This document shows positions 52,541 to 61,386 of a stretch of DNA of 64,000 nucleotides, one piece after another; position 1 is the stretch's first letter, and each line of letters starts with the position of its first letter. The stretch lies in assembly GCA_002427755.1 (NCBI GenBank), contig DIYO01000001.1, positions 992,001 through 1,056,000 of the forward strand, in the 5' to 3' direction. Below the pieces are notes generated by a model, which was not told where the DNA came from, did no database searches, and worked only from the letters and a program-made list of their open reading frames with translations. The DNA is from Roseivirga sp. UBA6052. Its GTDB lineage: Bacteria; Bacteroidota; Bacteroidia; Cytophagales; Cyclobacteriaceae. Both the position numbers and the translations under genes were made by a program.

Positions 52541-53390
52541 TGCTGTACGCCTCTTTTAAATCTTGTTTCGTTGGAAAGTTAGGAGTTACCAAATCTTTCT
52601 CCGGATGATAAACTTTATAAGGATGAGGGAATTTTCGATCAATGAAACTGCTTTCATTGGCATCGTTATACCTAAAATGCATAGACCATCTTATATTTTG
52701 TGAGGTATTGTTTCCCGATCTATGGACTAAAAAAGAAGAGAAAAACAAAACATCTCCCTTTTTTACATCTACCGACACATATTCTGATTCAGGAATTTCT
52801 GTTTCAGGAATATTTCTAAACCAATCGTCTTCAACGCTATCAAATAATCCACGTAAATGCGATCCAGGGACAATTTCCAACGTACCCAAATTTCTGTCCA
52901 CATCAATTAAAGGAATCCATACCACAATGGAATTCATGCTACCTTGCATACTTCTCCAATCTTGGTGTGCCGGAGTCTTATAATGTCCTTCGATTTTAGA
53001 GATATGAGGTGAGTTGAAAAATATTAATGGTTTTACACAAACCACAGGATGCTCCAAGCCGATATGTTTTAGGTTATCCATCAGCCCTTCTGAAACTGCC
53101 AACTGATGCATACTGAAGGTATGCTGACACAACTTTGCACCACCAATAAATGAATTGAAATCGATTCTGAATAGCTCATATAGAGCAGGTTCAAAATCCT
53201 TATCTTCTAAAGAATTAAGCTCTATACCATTATTGCGAATTTGAATTGCAAATAACTCTTTTGCCTCATTTCTAATTTTATCTATGATTTCTCTATCTAA
53301 GAAATCACTCTTCAAACAATAACCGTTAGTATTATAGAATTCCCGATCTGCTTTAGATAGAGTTCCTAATTTCATTAAAGAACTAGCCAT
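52533..53390 (-). CDS. PhyH-family Fe(II)/2-oxoglutarate dioxygenase
   Basis: The 285-residue enzyme has the double-stranded beta-helix. The iron ligands are visible: HQDWRS (HxD) and the distal His in SSFLVHRSGNN, with an Arg in NIRWSMHFRY for 2-oxoglutarate. Other marks are GTLEIVPGSHLRGLF. Relatives hydroxylate small molecules, amino acids or lipids. Within a glycan locus the substrate is unknown. It overlaps the NodB-like gene by 8 bases. Confidence 0.87.
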   Translation of the reverse strand: MASSLMKLGTLSKADREFYNTNGYCLKSDFLDREIIDKIRNEAKELFAIQIRNNGIELNSLEDKDFEPALYELFRIDFNSFIGGAKLCQHTFSMHQLAVSEGLMDNLKHIGLEHPVVCVKPLIFFNSPHISKIEGHYKTPAHQDWRSMQGSMNSIVVWIPLIDVDRNLGTLEIVPGSHLRGLFDSVEDDWFRNIPETEIPESEYVSVDVKKGDVLFFSSFLVHRSGNNTSQNIRWSMHFRYNDANESSFIDRKFPHPYKVYHPEKDLVTPNFPTKQDLKEAYSND

Positions 53391-54105
53391 GTTTATTAGT
53401 TAATTTTTTAAAAATATTTCGAACACCAAATCCAGTATAAATATGGTCATTTAGCTCATCAATTGATTGGAAAGTATGTCTTGCTTTATCGTAAAATGTA
53501 AAGTCTGGGGTATTTAATTTAATATGAATTGGATGAAAGTTAAAGACCTTAAGAAACTCCTTGTTCGGTTTAACACTAGACTCGACATCCCAGTTCTTTC
53601 CTTGTCCATTCTCGTATGCAAAGCCATCATCGGCAAAAAATATTGGCGCTTCGACCAATCCATTGATATGTGCGAAAGGCTGAATAGAATTAACTCCACC
53701 CATATAATATTGGCTTAAAAATTCAATACCCATGTCTTTATACAATGAAAGCCACCTCCCACTGTGTGTCATTCCATGGCTTCTTAAAACCTTTGCCTCC
53801 GGCACTATTTTCAAGATCTGAACCAAAGTTTCTCTAGCTGAAAGTGCATTGGGATTCTTCTCAATTAAGGGATTAAAATTGGGGTGAATTCCAAGTTCAT
53901 ACTTAGAATTGGCTCTAATTCTGATCAACGTTTCTGTTTGATGGGTAACGAAAAATGTGGCCTTTACCCCCGCTTCATCCAGTAAGTCCAGTACATCATC
54001 TATAACCTTATCTATGGCCCAATCTATATCAAAGCTCAGAATAGCCTTGCCTTTCCATGTATCAGGATTCTGTAAATCAATATCAGAAAAGTTTATAAAG
54101 TCCAT
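53383..54105 (-). CDS. NodB-like polysaccharide deacetylase homologue (WbmS-like)
   Basis: This 240-residue protein has no signal peptide. The NodB-fold features are LSFDIDWAIDKV (metal Asp), ATFFVTH, GIHPNFNP (metal His) and LRSHGMTHSGRW. It lacks the full HxxxH second motif of classical deacetylases, as in the WbmS-type group. It may remove an acyl group from a cytoplasmic nucleotide sugar or lipid-linked sugar. It is joined to the next gene with no spacing (54105/54106). Confidence 0.72.
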   Translation of the reverse strand: MDFINFSDIDLQNPDTWKGKAILSFDIDWAIDKVIDDVLDLLDEAGVKATFFVTHQTETLIRIRANSKYELGIHPNFNPLIEKNPNALSARETLVQILKIVPEAKVLRSHGMTHSGRWLSLYKDMGIEFLSQYYMGGVNSIQPFAHINGLVEAPIFFADDGFAYENGQGKNWDVESSVKPNKEFLKVFNFHPIHIKLNTPDFTFYDKARHTFQSIDELNDHIYTGFGVRNIFKKLTNKHG

Positions 54106-55026
54106 TTATTCGAATGTTGCCAACCCTATACCATCCCTTCCAAATGAATTGCCATTGTAAAGCATATAGTATTTACCCATATGAAATATTACCTCTTGCT
54201 TGTCCAGAGCCTGAGAATCCCACCCTTCTTCTGAAACATCAATACCTGATAAATGATCTTGCCGATCCCAGTTCAATCCATCTTTTGATTCTGCATACCC
54301 AATCCTATAGCCCATAGAGCCTAGCTTTTTGACGGGGTACCATGCTTTATACAACCCCTCTTGCTGAATGATTGATAATCTGGAAATATTTGATTCATCA
54401 TCAGCAAGTGGCATACATACATGGCCATTTCTCTGCCAATTTATCCCATCTGAAGACTCTGCATATTTAATGTCATATCTAGATATAGCTTGTCCAGCAG
54501 CATCAATATGAAAGTCAATTCCAGATAGATACCACATCTTCCAAATATGGTTCTCTTTTCTTACTGTCCCTCCTGAAACCATCCAAGGATCATACTCACT
54601 ACGACTCATTATTGGAGCCTTGGAATATTTAGTGAATGTCTTTCCACCATCATCACTAATGGCAAGTCCTATTGAAGTATAAAAAAGCGGTTTTGTCAAT
54701 GCTGGGTTCCACCCTAAATAATACATGTAGACCTTATCGTTAACCTTCACAACTGATGTGGCTTGAACTCCATGATCATCAAAGAAGCCTAGTGAACCTG
54801 GGGATAGAACAGGAGCGGCCGAATCTTGGTGTTTTATAAGATTCGTTTCCAAATTCCAATCGAAGTATCCGACATAAGTCTTATTCTCCTTATCTCTGGA
54901 TGTAAAGTAGATTCGGTAAATCCCGTTACCTAGATCTAACGCTGTTGGTAAAGCAGCATGTGAATTTTGCCAATAAAGTAAGGCGTCTGGTTGAAAGAAA
55001 AGGCCCTTTTTATCCCAGTTAATCAT
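54106..55026 (-). CDS. Cytoplasmic five-bladed beta-propeller protein (GH43/GH130-like)
   Basis: The 306-residue protein has no signal peptide. Repeated blade motifs include YRIYFTSRDKENKTYVGYFD, IGLAISDDGGKTFTKY, YAESSDGINWQRNG and YAESKDGLNWDRQD. Acidic residues at DDHGVQA and EYDPWMVSGG are possible catalytic or binding sites. Glycosidases or phosphorylases of clans GH-F/GH130 share this fold, but placement among biosynthetic genes suggests a transglycosylase, phosphorylase or binding role. Catalysis is unproven. Confidence 0.68.
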   Translation of the reverse strand: MINWDKKGLFFQPDALLYWQNSHAALPTALDLGNGIYRIYFTSRDKENKTYVGYFDWNLETNLIKHQDSAAPVLSPGSLGFFDDHGVQATSVVKVNDKVYMYYLGWNPALTKPLFYTSIGLAISDDGGKTFTKYSKAPIMSRSEYDPWMVSGGTVRKENHIWKMWYLSGIDFHIDAAGQAISRYDIKYAESSDGINWQRNGHVCMPLADDESNISRLSIIQQEGLYKAWYPVKKLGSMGYRIGYAESKDGLNWDRQDHLSGIDVSEEGWDSQALDKQEVIFHMGKYYMLYNGNSFGRDGIGLATFE

Positions 55027-55656
55027 TTATTTAAAAACTGTAATTGTCCATTCATACAGAGGATAGTCATGTAGCAAGTTTACCTTTTTGCTTAGCTCTG
55101 ATTTACAAAAATCAAAGTAGTATGATGGGTCGGCATAATAGAGATTATCTGCTTCAAAGTCTACATATTTGGTTAGCAGATTAAACGCAATCCCTTTTTT
55201 GCTGTGTTCAAACATATCTTTAAGAGTAGATTTGATATGCTCTTCCCAATCCTGCATTCCATTATCAAATCTTACATTAAAGATTCCTGAAGCAATGGTA
55301 TAATCGGCCATTGTGCTCAGGTTTGAAGATTTGAAAAGGTTGATATTCTCAAAATCAGCTAAATAAACTTTGGCATTGTTAAGCATCTCTTCACTGATGT
55401 CATATCCGAAATATTCACCAAGTTCAAAAGCATTACGAGCGCAATACTTCACTAGCTCACCATAACCACAGCCCAACTCATTGACACTAAAAGAGCTTTC
55501 CCTTTGAGCAACAACACTTAATAATTTGAGAAATCTAAGGTCTTGCTTCTCTTGGGTTCCCCATCCTACACTTTCTGCTTTATTGCCGAATTTCCTAATA
55601 TTATCAGTATAGAGTTGCTCGACTTTAGATAGATCAAGATTCTTATTTTTTGACAT
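55027..55656 (-). CDS. Class I SAM methyltransferase
   Basis: The protein has 209 residues from the ATG at 55656 (MSKNKNLDLSKVEQLY). The SAM-binding block SVNELGCGYGELVKYCA, YFGYDISEEML and a late FDNGMQDWEEH fit small-molecule methyltransferases of the type found in glycan loci. An upstream in-frame start at 55695 would extend 53 bases into the preceding gene; the chosen start overlaps it by 14. Confidence 0.8.
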   Translation of the reverse strand: MSKNKNLDLSKVEQLYTDNIRKFGNKAESVGWGTQEKQDLRFLKLLSVVAQRESSFSVNELGCGYGELVKYCARNAFELGEYFGYDISEEMLNNAKVYLADFENINLFKSSNLSTMADYTIASGIFNVRFDNGMQDWEEHIKSTLKDMFEHSKKGIAFNLLTKYVDFEADNLYYADPSYYFDFCKSELSKKVNLLHDYPLYEWTITVFK

Positions 55657-56290
55657 ACTCTGTAGCCTTAGTGCCGATATAAATTTTATGATCATGTGTT
55701 GGTTTGACCATTAAGCAACCTGCTCCTAATGTATTAAATTTACCGATGGCTATCCCATCTCTCAAAGTCGAATTAACACCTATGAAAGTATTGGCACCAA
55801 TACGGCAATGACCTGAAACCACAACGTGTGATGAAATAAAAGCATTATCCTCCACAATAGAATGATGTCCAATGTGATTACCGCTCCAAAGAATTACATT
55901 GTTTCCTATTTCGACAAAAGGTTGAATGGTATTATCCTCAAATATGAAGGTATTGTCTCCTATTTTGTCTGTCCAGCAAGTCGTTTTTGAGCTGATATAA
56001 GTCAATAATTTATAACCTTTCTCTTTGGCTTCATGATAGAATCTTTCACGTACCTTGTTCTGTTCTGCATAGCTTAACGAAACATACATTTCAAATTCAG
56101 AAGGTGGGAAATTCTCCTCCACAGTCTCAAAATCAACGAGTGGCTTTCCCATAAATGAGTCTGACTCACGATAGGCTTTTGAAACACAAAAACCTACAAC
56201 GTCATATTCACTATCTGCATTTAGTAAAAATGAGACTACTTCTGCTTGTCCATTTGCACCAAATACGATCGCTTTTTTAGATTTTTTCAT
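55643..56290 (-). CDS. PglD/NeuD-like acetyltransferase
   Basis: The protein has 215 residues from the ATG at 56290 (MKKSKKAIVFGANGQAEVVS). The N-terminal sugar-binding Rossmann part is followed by a hexapeptide beta-helix with VILWSGNHIGHHSIVED (catalytic His) and RIGANTFIGVNS. It is a second PglD-type protein in the locus, far from the PglE-like gene, and probably acylates a different amino sugar. A TTG six bases upstream is an unlikely start. Confidence 0.83.
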   Translation of the reverse strand: MKKSKKAIVFGANGQAEVVSFLLNADSEYDVVGFCVSKAYRESDSFMGKPLVDFETVEENFPPSEFEMYVSLSYAEQNKVRERFYHEAKEKGYKLLTYISSKTTCWTDKIGDNTFIFEDNTIQPFVEIGNNVILWSGNHIGHHSIVEDNAFISSHVVVSGHCRIGANTFIGVNSTLRDGIAIGKFNTLGAGCLMVKPTHDHKIYIGTKATEYVKK

Positions 56291-56296
56291 AATCAA

Positions 56297-57352
56297 TTAA
56301 TAAGGGTATAAATAGAAATTCGTGAAGGCTTCTTTTAGCTCTTGAAGAGGAATGTCTTTTACCTTGTCTTCAAGCACCTGTATAAAATATTCATAACGAT
56401 GGTCATTGGCTCCCCATCTTTTCTTAAAGTCATAGACGCCTTCCTGAGTCTCCCAGGTTCCTCCCCAGTTCCAGTATTTATATCCATTTTTAGCAGCTTC
56501 CTTCATGGCTTCATGTATTATTAAAGCTGAAGGCTGATCATTTCTGAAATCATGAATAGTGGCTGGAGTGAAGTATTCAACCGTTTTGTTGAAATAGAAC
56601 ACTAACAATGCGGCAATCGGCTGACCTGCCTTCTCTGCCATAAATATGGTATAACTAGATTCATCGAAGTAATCGGGAATTAGCATGAAGAATTCCTTTC
56701 TTTTAGCAAGTCCACCAATGCTCTCAATATTATCTTTATGCACCGCATATAGGAACTCAAGGGCTTCTTTACCCCATTTTTTAGTCACGGTGATTTCAGC
56801 TTTGATAGCTCTTCTTATGTTTCTGGGCCTTGGTTTATCATAAAGCCCCATTAACTCATCCTCAATTGTATCGGAATAAGCAGGCAATTGCGTGATCTGA
56901 CCAATTCTATGGTCGGTATAATCACATGACCAATTCTCTCTTAGCCAAGTCATATCCTCAGATTCGAAAGGATTCGTTATCAAAGTAGAGAGAATGATCT
57001 TGTTGTCTAAATAGAAAGCATTTAATTGATTCTTCAGGTCATTTCTTACCTCTTGTCTTTCATCATCGGTTGCATTATTTGAAAAAACCAAAAATCCATT
57101 ACTACCATAATATGGCAGGCTATTCAATACATTTCCCCACTTATGACTTTTCTTCACCATTACTGGAAAGGCGGCCTTAATGATATTTTCTTTGCTCCAT
57201 ATGAAGTAAGAAACTTCTGCCTCTAAATGATCACATAAAAAACTGTGAAAAACAGGATTCTGATAAAATAGTGTGGTTTCCCTCTCCAATAGAAAAGAGA
57301 AATATCTCTCCTCCATTCTAATTTCGTTTCCTTTAATTATTTTAAAATCCAT
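56297..57352 (-). CDS. FemAB/GNAT-like acyl- or aminoacyltransferase
   Basis: The protein has 351 residues from the ATG at 57352 (MDFKIIKGNEIRMEERYF). It has the double-GNAT architecture of FemAB-like proteins, with LPYYGSNGFLVFS in the first half and AEKAGQPIAALLVFYFNKTVEYF and YKYWNWGGTWE in the second. FemAB proteins form amide bonds from aminoacyl-tRNA or acyl-CoA. Here it may attach an amino acid or acyl group to an amino sugar. A GTG 15 bases earlier is possible. It overlaps asnB by 11 bases. Confidence 0.76.
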   Translation of the reverse strand: MDFKIIKGNEIRMEERYFSFLLERETTLFYQNPVFHSFLCDHLEAEVSYFIWSKENIIKAAFPVMVKKSHKWGNVLNSLPYYGSNGFLVFSNNATDDERQEVRNDLKNQLNAFYLDNKIILSTLITNPFESEDMTWLRENWSCDYTDHRIGQITQLPAYSDTIEDELMGLYDKPRPRNIRRAIKAEITVTKKWGKEALEFLYAVHKDNIESIGGLAKRKEFFMLIPDYFDESSYTIFMAEKAGQPIAALLVFYFNKTVEYFTPATIHDFRNDQPSALIIHEAMKEAAKNGYKYWNWGGTWETQEGVYDFKKRWGANDHRYEYFIQVLEDKVKDIPLQELKEAFTNFYLYPY

Positions 57353-59243
57353 TTGGATCTGATTCACCTTTTAAAAAAATTCTGCACCACCACTCAAAGT
57401 TCATCAATGACCATATTAAAAGTCTGTGATTAATATGCTTTTCTGTATGTTCTTTGACGATCTTTTCAATATACTGAGGTTGAATGAACTCAGCTGAAAT
57501 TGTATCTTTTTTATTGAGTAAGAGTTCTCTTACGTAATTGGCATTCTCTCCACGATACCAACTTTCATCTGGTGCAGAAAATCCCTGTTTCCTACGTTCA
57601 ATGATCTTGGAAGGAATATAATCCTTCATAGCTTCTCTTAGAATCTTCTTACCATCATCAAAACTTCTATATCTTCCTTTCATGGAAGCATTTTCATCGA
57701 TTCTTTGAATCTCCTGAGAGAGATTGCCAAGCTTGTATTTTACAGGAATCTTTTGAGCAAAATTCACGAGATCGTTATCCATAAAGGGAAAACGCTCTTC
57801 CAAACCACTGGCCATGGCCAATTTATCTCCAACTAAAAAAAGACCTGAAAGGAAAGTCTTAGCTTCAAAATAGAGCGAGTTTTGGATGTGTGCTTCAGGG
57901 CGATCGTATTCCAGTTTATCATTGAAAGTAAATACTCTTTCAAAGACAGTTCTAGGCTGAGAAAGATCCATTTGGCTTAAAACAGCAGGTTGAAACAATT
58001 CGGATTTTTGCTCATCAGGTACCAAACGTTGCCAAAACTCATAATACTGATCAAAGAAGTTCTGCTGACTCAGTGAATCGAATATTCGATAATACCTCCA
58101 TGGATATCCTCCAAAAAGCTCATCTCCGCCTGTCCCTTGCAAGCAAACCTTGACGAATTTAGAGGCTAATCGAGAAATATAATAGTTGGGGTAAGACATT
58201 CCAACTCTAAGATCTTCTAGATGATAAACCAGTTTGGGTAAAGACCAGCGTAAATCACCAGCATTCATTACCTGTTCAAAATGCTCAGTTTTGAAGGCAT
58301 TGGCCATTAACTCAGCATCTCTCCTTTCATCATAATTGGCCTCAACCCCTGTAACCTCACTCATATCGAAACCACAGGTGAAAGTAGAGATCCTAGGCAC
58401 ATATTTCGAGGCTATAGCGGTGATGGTTCCGGAGTCCATTCCTCCTGAGAGATAACTACCAACAGGTACATCAGCGATCATCTGTCTGGCCACTGCTTGC
58501 TCCATCAATCGTTCGGTTTCCAGTTTAGCATCATCAAATGACATGCTTTCATCTGGCTCTGTGAAGTTATAATCCCACCAAGACCTATGCTTGACTACTT
58601 GAGAATTCATATCCATTGCCACAGTATTGGCAGGAGGCAACATCGTTACTCCTTTAAAAAGCGTCCGGTAGGTAAATAAGTTTTGGAAAGTGAAATATTC
58701 ATTAATAGCCCCTGAGTCTACTCCCAATTGATAATCGGGATGTTTTAAAATGGCCTTGATCTCTGAAGCAAAAACTAGAGTTTTACCATTGAACCAATAA
58801 TAGAGCGGTTTAATGCCAAACCTATCACGGGAGAGGTATAATTTGCTTTCAAGCTTATCCCAACAAGCAATGGCAAACATGCCATTGAGTCTCTCCAAAT
58901 AACCAATACCAAAGGCACTAATGCCTTCCACAATTACTTCAGTATCCGTATTGGAATGGAAAGTGTGCCCTTTAGCCCGGAGCTCTTGCCTTAATTCGAG
59001 GAAATTGTAGATACAACCATTAAAGACCAATACATATCTATCATCTTTGGATGACATAGGCTGAGCACCTTTATCCGAAGTATCTAAAATGGCTAATCTT
59101 TGGTGAACAAAACCGATGTTATCTGATAAAAAAGTACCATTGCCGTCAGGACCCCGATGAGCAATGGCCTTACCCATTTGCTTCAGCAACTGGGTGGTGA
59201 CTGGTTTTTGATTAAGGTTAAATACTCCTGCTAGGCCACACAT
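57342..59243 (-). CDS. asnB: Glutamine-dependent asparagine synthase/amidotransferase
   Basis: This 633-residue two-domain enzyme has an N-terminal class II glutaminase with nucleophile Cys2 (MCGLAGVFN), AHRGPDGNG and FNGCIYN, and a C-terminal ATP-pyrophosphatase synthetase with YLSGGMDSGTITA. In glycan loci such AsnB proteins often amidate sugar uronic acids (WbpS-like) rather than make asparagine. It is coupled to the upstream aminotransferase, with a one-base overlap at 59243. Confidence 0.88.
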   Translation of the reverse strand: MCGLAGVFNLNQKPVTTQLLKQMGKAIAHRGPDGNGTFLSDNIGFVHQRLAILDTSDKGAQPMSSKDDRYVLVFNGCIYNFLELRQELRAKGHTFHSNTDTEVIVEGISAFGIGYLERLNGMFAIACWDKLESKLYLSRDRFGIKPLYYWFNGKTLVFASEIKAILKHPDYQLGVDSGAINEYFTFQNLFTYRTLFKGVTMLPPANTVAMDMNSQVVKHRSWWDYNFTEPDESMSFDDAKLETERLMEQAVARQMIADVPVGSYLSGGMDSGTITAIASKYVPRISTFTCGFDMSEVTGVEANYDERRDAELMANAFKTEHFEQVMNAGDLRWSLPKLVYHLEDLRVGMSYPNYYISRLASKFVKVCLQGTGGDELFGGYPWRYYRIFDSLSQQNFFDQYYEFWQRLVPDEQKSELFQPAVLSQMDLSQPRTVFERVFTFNDKLEYDRPEAHIQNSLYFEAKTFLSGLFLVGDKLAMASGLEERFPFMDNDLVNFAQKIPVKYKLGNLSQEIQRIDENASMKGRYRSFDDGKKILREAMKDYIPSKIIERRKQGFSAPDESWYRGENANYVRELLLNKKDTISAEFIQPQYIEKIVKEHTEKHINHRLLIWSLMNFEWWCRIFLKGESDPNGF

Positions 59244-60385
59244 TAGACAATTCGCTTGAGACTTTGAACCACATATTCAAAATCTTCTTTATTCATTCTA
59301 TTGTGTAAAGGAATAGCCATTGAATGGTCATTGGCTATTCTTGCTCCTGGGAAGTCTTCAGGCTTAATATTGTATTTCTTAGCATAGAAATTCAGCATAT
59401 GCACGGCATGGGTGCCAGGACGGGTGGAAATACCCATTTCCTGTAGCTTTTCCATAATTTCATTCCTAGAATAAGGAGCCTTACTTTCATCCACCAATGT
59501 GACGAAGCTTTGCCAACCATGCTTAAAATCGGAAGAAAAATCTGGGAGGCTCAACCATTCAATATCGGCCAGTTCTTTTCTGTAATACTGAACCCATTCT
59601 TCTCTTTCATTGATGAACTGATCCAATTTAGCAAGTTGCACAATGCCAACAGCTCCTTGTAAATCTGTCATTCTGTAATTATACCCACAGACATCAAAAT
59701 CCGGCAAGATATAAGGTCTAGGACCATGATGTCTCTGCTCTTCTGATACAGACGCCCCATGATTTCTAAGGATTCCAATTTTTTCGGCTAATTCATCATT
59801 GTTTGTAGTTACCATTCCACCTTCACCAGTCGTTACTGATTTTCTAGGGTGAAATGAAAAACAACCTGTATCTCCTAAACCACCAGCAGGAATACCTTTA
59901 TAGGCAGCGCCTGCTGCACAAGCCCCATCTTCAACAATTGCAATACCAGGTGCGGCTCTTTTGATGGCGTCAATATCAGCACAAAGACCAAAAAGATGGA
60001 CTGCCATTATGGCTTTGGTTTTAGAAGTCACCTTTTCGGCTACTTTCTTAGTGTCAATATTAAATGTAGACGGATCAATATCACAGAATACAACTTGTGC
60101 ACCTTGATGTAAGACTACATTAGCCGTTGAAACCCATGTAAAGGCTGGAACTATAACTTCATCACCCGGACCAATACCAAGAGCAACTAATGATAGGTGT
60201 AAAGCTGTAGTAGCACTTGTGACAGCAAAAGCATGTTTTACTTCATGCTTTTGGGCAAACGCTGTTTCGAACTCTCTAACCTTTGGCCCAGATGTCAACC
60301 ATCCAGACATCAGTGGTTCTCTAACGGCTTGCCATTCTTCTTCACCCGTTACGGGTAAAGAAATAGGTATATTCCTTTTTTCCAT
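59243..60385 (-). CDS. DegT/DnrJ-type sugar aminotransferase (WbpE-like)
   Basis: The 380-residue PLP enzyme opens ISLPVTGEEEWQAV, with LMSGWLTSGPKV and TSATTALHLSL near the cofactor phosphate, VEDGACAAGAAY, and Schiff-base Lys in FSFHPRKSVTTGEGG. The FHPRKxxTTGEGG form is that of WbpE/ArnB-like enzymes. With the WbpB- and WbpD-like genes nearby it probably aminates C3 of a UDP-GlcNAc-derived uronic acid or 4-keto sugar. Confidence 0.89.
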   Translation of the reverse strand: MEKRNIPISLPVTGEEEWQAVREPLMSGWLTSGPKVREFETAFAQKHEVKHAFAVTSATTALHLSLVALGIGPGDEVIVPAFTWVSTANVVLHQGAQVVFCDIDPSTFNIDTKKVAEKVTSKTKAIMAVHLFGLCADIDAIKRAAPGIAIVEDGACAAGAAYKGIPAGGLGDTGCFSFHPRKSVTTGEGGMVTTNNDELAEKIGILRNHGASVSEEQRHHGPRPYILPDFDVCGYNYRMTDLQGAVGIVQLAKLDQFINEREEWVQYYRKELADIEWLSLPDFSSDFKHGWQSFVTLVDESKAPYSRNEIMEKLQEMGISTRPGTHAVHMLNFYAKKYNIKPEDFPGARIANDHSMAIPLHNRMNKEDFEYVVQSLKRIV

Positions 60386-61371
60386 TATTTAGCTTTATCA
60401 ACGCCTGTGGCAATTCTCCAGTCTATTAACTTTTGAAGACCTTCTCTCAACTCATATTTATATAGAAACCCTAATTCTTCTTCGGCTTTCTTCCTAGACC
60501 CAATTCTATTTTGAACCAAGGCTCGAGCATCGTCTGCTGAGTAAGGTTTATAGGTAACTTTAAGGTCGGACTTTTTCAGGTCTAAAATGGTTTCACAAAG
60601 CACTCTAATTGATGTTTGTACTTCGGTACCTACATTATACATACCGAATTTGGTATCGCTTTTCAGCGCATCTACGTTACATCTGGCCACATCTTCTACA
60701 TAAATAAAATCATACGCCTGGCTGCCATCTCCATTGATAACAGGCGATTCGTTGGCTTCTATCTTGTTCAACATGATAGGAACTACACCGGTATAGGCGG
60801 CAGTTTGGTCTTGATGCGGCCCATAAACATTCATATATCTAAGACCAATTACCTCCAAACCATATCGGTCATTGAAAGCTGTGGCCATGGCTTCCCCAGC
60901 AATTTTTGAGGCTCCGTAGAAATTCTTGTTGTTAAAAGGATGGGATTCAGTCATGGGCAATTCTACGGCATCACCATAAACGGAGGCTGAGGAGGACCAA
61001 ATCAACTTCTTGATATTATTTTTGACGCAAGCCTCAAGTACATTGAAAGTACCTTCGATATTGACGTGAAAAGCAGTCCTTGGGAAGTCCTTGCAATGCA
61101 ATAACCACATGGCGGCAAGACTAACCACATAGTCTTTTCCTTTCATGGCTTCATTTAAGATATCGATTTCTCGAATGTCTCCACCGATAGGGAAAAATGA
61201 ACATCGAGGATCTCTTAGCTGCTCTAAAAGATAATCCTTTTGACCTCTGGCAAAATTATCATATACCACTACTTCAGCCACTTCTTCTTTGAGAAGTTCT
61301 GCCACCACAAAACTACCGATGAAACCAGCCCCACCGATGACCAGTATTTTTGAATCTTTTAAGTTATTCAC
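60385..61371 (-). CDS. NAD-dependent sugar epimerase/dehydratase (extended SDR)
   Basis: The 328-residue extended SDR has the NAD motif VIGGAGFIGSFVV, catalytic residues in SSSASVYGDA and NFYGASKIAGEA (YxxxK), and RYMNVYGPHQ. It is close to GalE/WbpP-like UDP-sugar 4-epimerases. Its substrate is probably one of the UDP-amino sugars of this set. The stop shares a base with the aminotransferase start. Confidence 0.88.
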   Translation of the reverse strand: MNNLKDSKILVIGGAGFIGSFVVAELLKEEVAEVVVYDNFARGQKDYLLEQLRDPRCSFFPIGGDIREIDILNEAMKGKDYVVSLAAMWLLHCKDFPRTAFHVNIEGTFNVLEACVKNNIKKLIWSSSASVYGDAVELPMTESHPFNNKNFYGASKIAGEAMATAFNDRYGLEVIGLRYMNVYGPHQDQTAAYTGVVPIMLNKIEANESPVINGDGSQAYDFIYVEDVARCNVDALKSDTKFGMYNVGTEVQTSIRVLCETILDLKKSDLKVTYKPYSADDARALVQNRIGSRKKAEEELGFLYKYELREGLQKLIDWRIATGVDKAK

Positions 61372-61386
61372 TTGATATTAATTGAT

